This document shows, piece after piece, positions 12,601 through 21,600 of a stretch of 64,000 bases of DNA (position 1 is the first letter of the stretch; every line of letters begins with the position of its first letter). The translations under genes were made by a program, and so were the position numbers. Where the stretch lies: positions 26,462,353 through 26,526,352 of the forward strand of contig OY804589.1 of the NCBI GenBank assembly GCA_963680875.1. Direction: 5' to 3'. The DNA comes from Bathymodiolus brooksi (lineage: Eukaryota; Mollusca; Bivalvia; Mytilida; Modiolidae). The notes under the pieces were generated by a model, which saw only the letters and a program-made list of their open reading frames with translations, was not told the origin of the DNA and did not search any database.

Positions 12601-15600
12601 AGACCAAACGTCTTGACTTGACTTGACAAAACAGACCAAACGTCTTGACTTGACTTGACAAAACAGACCAAACGTACAGTCTTGACTTGACAAAACAGAC
12701 CAAACGTACAGTCTTGACTTGACAAAACAGACCAAACGTACAGTCTTGACTTGACAAAACAGACCAAACGTACAGTCTTGACTTGACAAAACAGACCAAA
12801 CGTACAGTCTTGACTTGACAAAACAGACCAAACGTACAGTCTTGACTTGACAAAACAGACCAAACGTACAGTCTTGACTTGACAAAACAGACCAAACGTA
12901 CAGTCTTGACTTGACAAAACAGACCAAACGTACAGTCTTGACTTGACAAAACAGACCAAACGTACAGTCTTGACTTGACAAAACAGACCAAACGTACAGT
13001 CTTGACTTGACAAAACAGACAGTACAGTCTTGACTTGACAAAACAGACCAAACGTACAGTCTTGACTTGACAAAACAGACCAAACGTCTTGACTTGACTT
13101 GACAAAACAGACCAAACGTACAGTCTTGACTTGACTTGACAAAACAGACCAAACGTACAGTCTTGACTTGACAAAACAGACCAAGTCTTGACTTGACTTG
13201 ACAAAACAGACCAAACGTCTTGACTTGACTTGACAAAACAGACCAAACGTCTTGACTTGACTTGACAAAACAGACCAAACGTACAGTCTTGACTTGACAA
13301 AACAGACCAAACGTCTTGACTTGACTTGACAAAACAGACCAAACGTACAGTCTTGACTTGACAAAACAGACCAAACGTCTTGACTTGACTTGACAAAACA
13401 GACCAAGTCTTGACTTGACTTGACAAAACAGACCAAACGTCTTGACTTGACTTGACAAAACAGACCAAACGTCTTGACTTGACTTGACAAAACAGACCAA
13501 ACGTCTTGACTTGACTTGACAAAACAGACCAAACGTACAGTCTTGACTTGACAAAACAGACCAAACGTACAGTCTTGACTTGACAAAACAGACCAAACGT
13601 ACAGTCTTGACTTGACAAAACAGACCAAACGTACAGTCTTGACTTGACAAAACAGACCAAACGTACAGTCTTGACTTGACAAAACAGACCAAACGTACAG
13701 TCTTGACTTGACAAAACAGACCAAACGTACAGTCTTGACTTGACAAAACAGACCAAACGTACAGTCTTGACTTGACAAAACAGACCAAACGTACAGTCTT
13801 GACTTGACAAAACAGACAGTACAGTCTTGACTTGACAAAACAGACCAAACGTACAGTCTTGACTTGACAAAACAGACCAAACGTCTTGACTTGACTTGAC
13901 AAAACAGACCAAACGTACAGTCTTGACTTGACTTGACAAAACAGACCAAACGTACAGTCTTGACTTGACAAAACAGACCAAGTCTTGACTTGACTTGACA
14001 AAACAGACCAAACGTCTTGACTTGACTTGACAAAACAGACCAAACGTCTTGACTTGACTTGACAAAACAGACCAAACGTACAGTCTTGACTTGACAAAAC
14101 AGACCAAACGTCTTGACTTGACTTGGCAAAACAGACCAAGTCTTGACTTGACTTGACAAAACAGACCAAACGTCTTGACTTGACTTGACAAACAGACCAA
14201 ACGTCTTGACTTGACTTGACAAAACAGACCAAACGTCTTGACTTGACTTGACAAAACAGACCAAACGTCTTGACTTGACTTGACAAAACAGACCAAACGA
14301 CTTGACTTGACTTGACAAAACAGACCAAACGTCTTGACTTGACTTGACAAAACAGACCAAACGTCTTGACTTGACTTGACAAAACAGACCAAACGTCTTG
14401 ACTTGACTTGACAAAACAGACCAAACGTCTTGACTTGACTTGACAAAACAGACCAAACGTCTTGACTTGACTTGACAAAACAGACCAAACGTCTTGACTT
14501 GACTTGACAAAACAGACCAAACGTACAGTCTTGACTTGACAAAACAGACCAAACGTCTTGACTTGACTTGACAAAACAGACCAAGTCTTGACTTGACTTG
14601 ACAAAACAGACCAAACGTCTTGACTTGACTTGACAAAACAGACCAAGTCTTGACTTGACTTGACAAAACAGACCAAACGTCTTGACTTGACTTGACAAAA
14701 CAGACCAAACGTCTTGACTTGACTTGACAAAACAGACCAAACGTCTTGACTTGACTTGACAAAACAGACCAAACGTCTTGACTTGACTTGACAAAACAGA
14801 CCAAGTCTTGACTTGACAAAACAGACCAAACGTCTTGACTTGACTTGACAAAACAGACCAAGTCTTGACTTGACAAAACAGACCAAACGTCTTGACTTGA
14901 CTTGACAAAACAGACCAAACGTCTTGACTTGACTTGACAAAACAGACCAAGTCTTGACTTGACTTGACAAAACAGACCAAACGTCTTGACTTGACTTGAC
15001 AAAACAGACCAAACGTCTTGACTTGACTTGACAAAACAGACCAAATGTCTTGACTTGACTTGACAAAACAGACCAAACGTCTTGACTTGACTTGACAAAA
15101 CAGACCAAGTCTTGACTTGACTTGACAAAACAGACCAAGTCTTGACTTGACTTGACAAAACAGACCAAACGTCTTGACTTGACTTGACAAAACAGACCAA
15201 ACGTCTTGACTTGACTTGACATAACAGACCAAACGTCTTGACTTGACTTGACAAAACAGACCAAACGTCTTGACTTGACTTGACAAAACAGACCAAACGT
15301 CTTGACTTGACTTGACAAAACAGACCAAACGTCTTGACTTGACTTGACAAAACAGACCAAACGTCTTGACTTGACTTGACAAAACAGACCAAGTCTTGAC
15401 TTATATAAGTTTTCTTACTTTGTATTTTTCTTCCACACAAATCAGACACAACACGTGCAGCAATACATACTTAAATTATAAAATAATATTATTACTACGA
15501 GCTCAATCAATGACCCCCTCCCACAATCAAGTACTCCATCGGCGGTGTAATTGTTACCGTACTCGCCTCGCCTCGGTCAATCCAAAGACTATAAAATTGG

Positions 15601-18600
15601 TATGTGTTGCTTCTCCACTAAAGACGTATCAATAAAGAGTAAGGACAAAGGCTTGTTGTCTCGGAATCAGGATAATGTATCCGAGTGGAGCGGCAGATCT
15701 ACCTGCGGACTGTTGTTTCATGGAATTAGCACCTTAAAAATCAAACCTGGAAACAATATGTAAATGAGTGACTCATGCAAAATGAAGCACTCCGTACACG
15801 TAAAAGAACACTTGCAACATTGGGCGCTGACAACATCAGGTGCAACGCAAAAAACAAAAAAGATGAACATCCCAGACCTCAACAAACATCATGCCAGTTC
15901 AATCGTGTTACCTGCATATTGTTGACCAGTTGGTATAAAAATGTAGATATCAAATTTAGTGCGCATGACGCGTTTCTGAAAAAACCTTCACCAGGTACGC
16001 TCAATAACGAAAGATTGGAAAGCCAAATAATTTAAAGTTTTGGGGGCAAAAAAAACCTAAAGGGTCTACAAAACAGGATAGCCAAAATCGGCTAAAGTCA
16101 CCTATGCCTGAAGGGGGAGAACTGACTACTGGGCGGATGATACCCTCGGGGACTAATAGTCCACCAGCAAAGGTATCGTTACAGCGATAGTAATATAAAC
16201 ATAAATGAAAATATCAAATTTCCGACAACCCCGCGGGAACCCCGGGTATAGAAATGGGACCGAGAGCTTCTTCGGCTTGAAGGGGCGTCCGTCGGTTGTG
16301 TGGGATGTATATATTCACAACCAACCCGTCCTTCGGATGAGACGTAAATAAAACCGAGGTCCCGTGTTGAGAGATTGCCACCCTCTTCGCACGTTAAAGA
16401 ACCCAGTGTAACAGCTTATTATGAGCATTATGCTCATGATGAGTGGTCCATAGGAGACCTGTTGCACTGGCTAAATTATCCGTCCCTACCCATCACCTTT
16501 CCTTGTTTCGAGTCCCGTGACGCTTAAATTTTTAAATGTTCTCGTCCTGAATATAGCTGAACAATTGCTCGCTGGACGTTAAACATCAATCAATCAATCA
16601 ATCAAATTTCCGAAATAGTCAAACGTGTATTTAGAAGTCACATTAGGGACAAAGAAATGGTGATCTTTTAAGACAAGTGACCTCTGAAAAGAGGTTCGAT
16701 TCATACGAAATTTTCTATGACGGGACAAGAAAATGGTGACCCTTTAATACAGGTGACTGCTTAATAGAGGTTACTGCATAGGCAGAATTGACTGTACATA
16801 TTCCTCATTTGATGTACGTTCAACAAACTGTCAATCAATCATTGTTACATGTTTATTGTATAATTGTCACAAACTGTATTGTTTAATGACAATAAAAAAT
16901 TTGAATTTGAATTATAACTTAAGTGTAGAAAATAGGTTTACCTACAACTGTTGATCCCGTTCTAAATAAATAAAAAGTCGATGAATATAAATGCACAATG
17001 GACATGAAAAGTAAGGCCCTAGGAATACCTGTCAACTTTGACAAATATGTTTTCTTTCTAGAATTAAAAATAGAATTAAAATATCTGCTGGTGATTATAA
17101 AATTTCGAAATGTTTAATGATTATGTTTTAAATGTCTGCCTTTTGAGCGTATCTTAGTTATGTGTGACCGGTGGGGAACCTGTGAGTTATTGTAATCATT
17201 GTTGATTTTGTCAATTTTATATAGAGATGCATATTTGTCAATCGTAACTACTCGACCATTCTCGCTACCCTTCCAATAACCTCGTAAGTATATAGTAGAA
17301 ATTCTTCTTAAATTGTTTGCCGGAAGATAAGCCGCACAAAAATATAGTCCACGAAAATCCAATATGGAAGACATACTAAGTAAAATCTAATCATGCAAAA
17401 CTAATTAAAACTTTAACTTTTATCCATGAAAATAATTGAAATATAGAAAATTGTTTAAAATATAACTTTATCAAACTTTCATGTAACTGACATGTGAAAA
17501 GTAGTGCGATTTATCCGCCACCTACTTACGAGGTTATATATATAGTTACGATTGTCGTTTTTTAAACGCTAAATTTGAAACTGTCACAACATGGTGTACT
17601 TGTGAATAATGACAGTGGGAGTTTGACGTCAGCAATTTTACAGTTACATCATGCCGAGAATAACTCACTTTTTGTTTGTTTGTTTGTTTGTTTGTTTCAT
17701 GATGTTTAACGTCACTTTCAACAATATTTCAGTTATTTCGTGTCGGTCAGTTTTATTGGTGGAGGAAACCGGAGGACCAGGAAAAAACCACAGACCTGTC
17801 GCCAGTCACTGACAAACTTTATCACATAATGTTGTACGCATCGCCATTATCGACATTCGAACTCACAACATCAGTGGTGATAGGCGCTGATTGCATGGGT
17901 AGTTGTAAATTTGATATGACCCTCCACTCGAACACATCTTGAAATGACCCTCCACTCGGACACATCCTGAAATGACCTTCCACTCGAACATATCCTGAAA
18001 TGACCCTCCACTCGAACACATCCTGATTCCGAACCAAGCAGTCTTTGTTCTTATTCCTTAATGCTCTGTGGTTAGCATAGAGGTAGCATATACCAATGTC
18101 ATAGTCTTTGGTAGGACCTGACCTTAGATCGATCCTACAATCTACCGTACCACACTCGAGGCCAGCTTGTTACCCATTAAATCACAACAGCAGTTGAAGT
18201 AAAGACCGATATTTCACATAAATCAATGCCTTTAGGGTTAGAGTTATGCTTAACGCCACTTTCAACAATATTTCAGTTATATAGTGACGGTCAGTTTTAT
18301 TGGTGGGGGAAACCGGAGTATCCGGCAAAAACCACCGATCTGCCGCAAGTCACCGACACATAATGTTGTATCGAGTACACATCGCCATGAGAGCGGAATT
18401 CGAACTCGCCACGTTAAATATGAGATGTATTTGTATTCAGTACGAAAAAGGAGAATATGTTTGGTGAACCTCGCATTTTCTTTTGCTCCTTATATTTATT
18501 ATAATACAGTTGAACAAAGCTTGAGAATATAGCATTAGCTGCAACATATACAGGTAAGCATGGTCGTAGGAGCCGGGGGCAAAAAAGGGGGGGGGGCAGA

Positions 18601-21600
18601 AAATGTTAGGTAAACCAAGTGATTTAGAGCTTCTTATGTATGCTTTTTCTCTCTCTTTTGTCAGTTTTGAAAGATTGCCCCACCACTTTACGGTCCATTC
18701 CTACGCCCTTGAAATGGTGGAACATGAAAAGTCTATTGTCCCATAACAATAGAAAGGTTATTCTTGCGATACAACGCACGTAAAATACGCTTTTTAAAAT
18801 TAGATCTCTTAGTCATGAAAAGTTCACATTTACAACTCTTTATAACCCCTGATGACAACGACCTTGTTTCACCTTGACGTGGCACCCTCAAATAATGAAT
18901 CATCGGTGTCTATGGCCTACTGTTTATCAGTTTTGACCTATTTTAACGGACACCGTTTTCTCATGTGGTTGACCGCTTAATGTGTCGTCAACATCTTTCT
19001 ACGTTACGGTATCATGTCAAAAACATGTATCGTAATTCTTTCCCGGTATCTCTTACAGTTCTAGCGTTATTTTGATCACAAGTTTCATGTCAAAATCTAG
19101 GACGTCACCATGACATCATTTATTTAACGTGGAAAATCATAGGTGTGTACGACTTGCGTGTATTTATTTTTCTAAGGGAAAAGAAAATTGATGATTAAGT
19201 TCAAAATAGCTGATCATTTTAAGATATATTTATGGCGTCTTAAAATTCCAAAAGTAAAAAAGAATCAAGAAATTTAGGATATGACCTTAACTTCGACTTT
19301 TATCCCTTTTTAGGGTTAGACAATTAGAAGTGTAAACCTCTTATTTTCGACAATTATCAATCTTCATCACGCCGAGGGAACCAGATTGATTGATTGATTT
19401 ATTTATTGTGTTTAACGCCACGTTCAGCAATATTTCAGCTATATCATGGCGACCAGTTTTAGTGGTGGAAGAAGCCAGAGTACCCGGAGAGAACCACCGA
19501 TCATGGGCAAGCAACTGGTAAACTTTATCACTTACGACTGCGATTCGAGTGCACCCTTTTTTTGTAATTAACAAAGCCGGGCGTGAACCCACGCTGTATT
19601 GGCGATAGGCTTGTATGAGTTGTTAGGTAATCCAACTACTTAACTCATTGAGCCACCCAGGATCCCTGAGGGAACCAGAGAGTATCGACATATTATATTA
19701 CATAGTTTGAATACATAACTTCTAGTCATAAGGACAACATGTCGCCGGTGTTCCACGTTGCTGCACACACACTTTCTGTGATCGAAATTACCTCCGCTCC
19801 GACAATGGTGCCCGTGTGTAGTGCGTGATGCATTGAATACAAAATTCTCTCAAACGTCCGGTTGTAAATGAGTAAGAAGGTAAAACACATCCGGTTGTAT
19901 ACATTCCTCGCATGTGGAAGACACTTGTATGACCACGTCATTTCACTAAGAAGGGAGCTTTGGGGCCTTTAAACTAGTTTAACCCCGCCTGTACTAAACC
20001 AGTTTAACCCCGCCTGTACTAAACTAGTTTAACCCCGCCTGTACTAAACTAGTTTAACCCCGCCTGTACTAAACTAGTTTAACCCCGCCTGTACTAAACT
20101 AGTTTAACCCCGCATGTACTAAACTAGTTTAACCCCGCCTGTACTAAACTAGTTTAACCCCGCCTGTACTAAACTAGTTTAACCCCGCCTGTACTAAACC
20201 AGTTTAACCCCGCCTGTACTAAACCAGTTTAAACCCGCCCTCACTCCATTTGATATTGGAACTGTTCCCACGGTGGCATTTCCGAACTGTTCCGACAGTT
20301 GTATTTTATAACTGTTCCGACAGCGTGGTATTTTAGAACTGTTCCGAGAGTGTGATATTTTGGAATTGTTCCGACAATATGGTATTTTGGAACACTTCTG
20401 ACAGTGTGGTATTTTAGAACTGTTTCAACAGCGTGGTTTTTAAGAACTGTTCCGAGAGTGTGATATTTTATAGCTGTTCCGACAGTTGTATTTTATAACT
20501 GTTCCGACAGCGTGGTATTTTAGAACTGTTCCGACAGCGTGGTATTTAAGAACTGTTCCGAGAGTGTGATATTTTAGAACTGTTCCGACAGTGTGATATT
20601 TTATAACTGTTTCGACAGTGTGTTATTTTGGAACTGTTCCAACAGTGTGGTATTTTGGAACGGTTCCGACAGTGTGGTATTTTGGAGCTGTTCCGACAGC
20701 GTGGTATTTAAGAACTGTTCCGAGAGTGTGATATTTTAGAACTGTTCCGACAGTTGTATTTTATAACTGTTCCGACAGCGTGGTATTTTAGAACTGTTCC
20801 GACAGTGTGATATTTTGGAACTGTTCCGACAGTGTAGTATTTTAGACCTGTTCTGACAGTGTGGTATCTTAGAACTGTTCCGACAGCGTGGTATTTAAGA
20901 ACTGTTTCGAACAGTGTGGTATTTAAGAACTGTTCCGAGAGTGTGATATTTTAAAACTGTTCCAACAGTGTGATATTTTATAACTGTTCCGACAGCGTGG
21001 TATTTTAGAACTGTTCCGACAGTGTGATATTTTGGAACTGTTCCGACAGTGTTGTATTTTGTAACTGTTCCGACAGTGTGGTATTTTAGAAATGTTCCGA
21101 CAGTGTGGTATTTTAGAACTGTTCCGACAGTGTTGTATTTTGTAACTGTTCCGACAGTGTGGTATTATAGAAATGTTTCGACAGTGTGGTATTATAGAAA
21201 TGTTCCGACAGTGTGGTGTTTTAGAAATTTTTCGGCAGTGTTGTAGTTTAGAACTGTTCCAACAGTGTTGTATTATAGAACTGTTCCAACAGTGTGGTAT
21301 TATAGAACTGTTCCGACAGTGTGGTATTTTAGAACTGTTCCGACAGTGTGGTATTTTGGAACTGTTCCGACAGTGTGGTATTTTAGAAATGTTTCGACAG
21401 TGTGGTATTTTAGAACTGTTCCAACAGTGTGGTATTATAGAACTGTTCCGACAGTGTGGTGTTTTAGAACTGTTCCGACAGTGTGGTATTTTGGAACTGT
21501 TCCGACAGTGTGGTATTTTGGAACTGTTCCGACAGTGTGGTATTTTAGAACTGTTCCGACAGTGTGATATTTTATAACTGTTCCGACAGTGTGGTATTTT

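Noticed and set aside
9722..15401. CRISPR array, because of regular short repeats
   Set aside because: Repeats are contiguous without unique spacers, and the context is a eukaryotic gene with introns.
9629..15449. Three overlapping minus-strand open frames of about 1,900 codons
   Set aside because: They are the three phases of a 32-bp satellite whose unit lacks stop codons on that strand; the peptide is the same short repeat in each frame and has no domain.
17114..17374. 86-codon minus-strand protein
   Set aside because: Lies across MITE-1, whose other copy at 40914 has the same text with frame-breaking changes.
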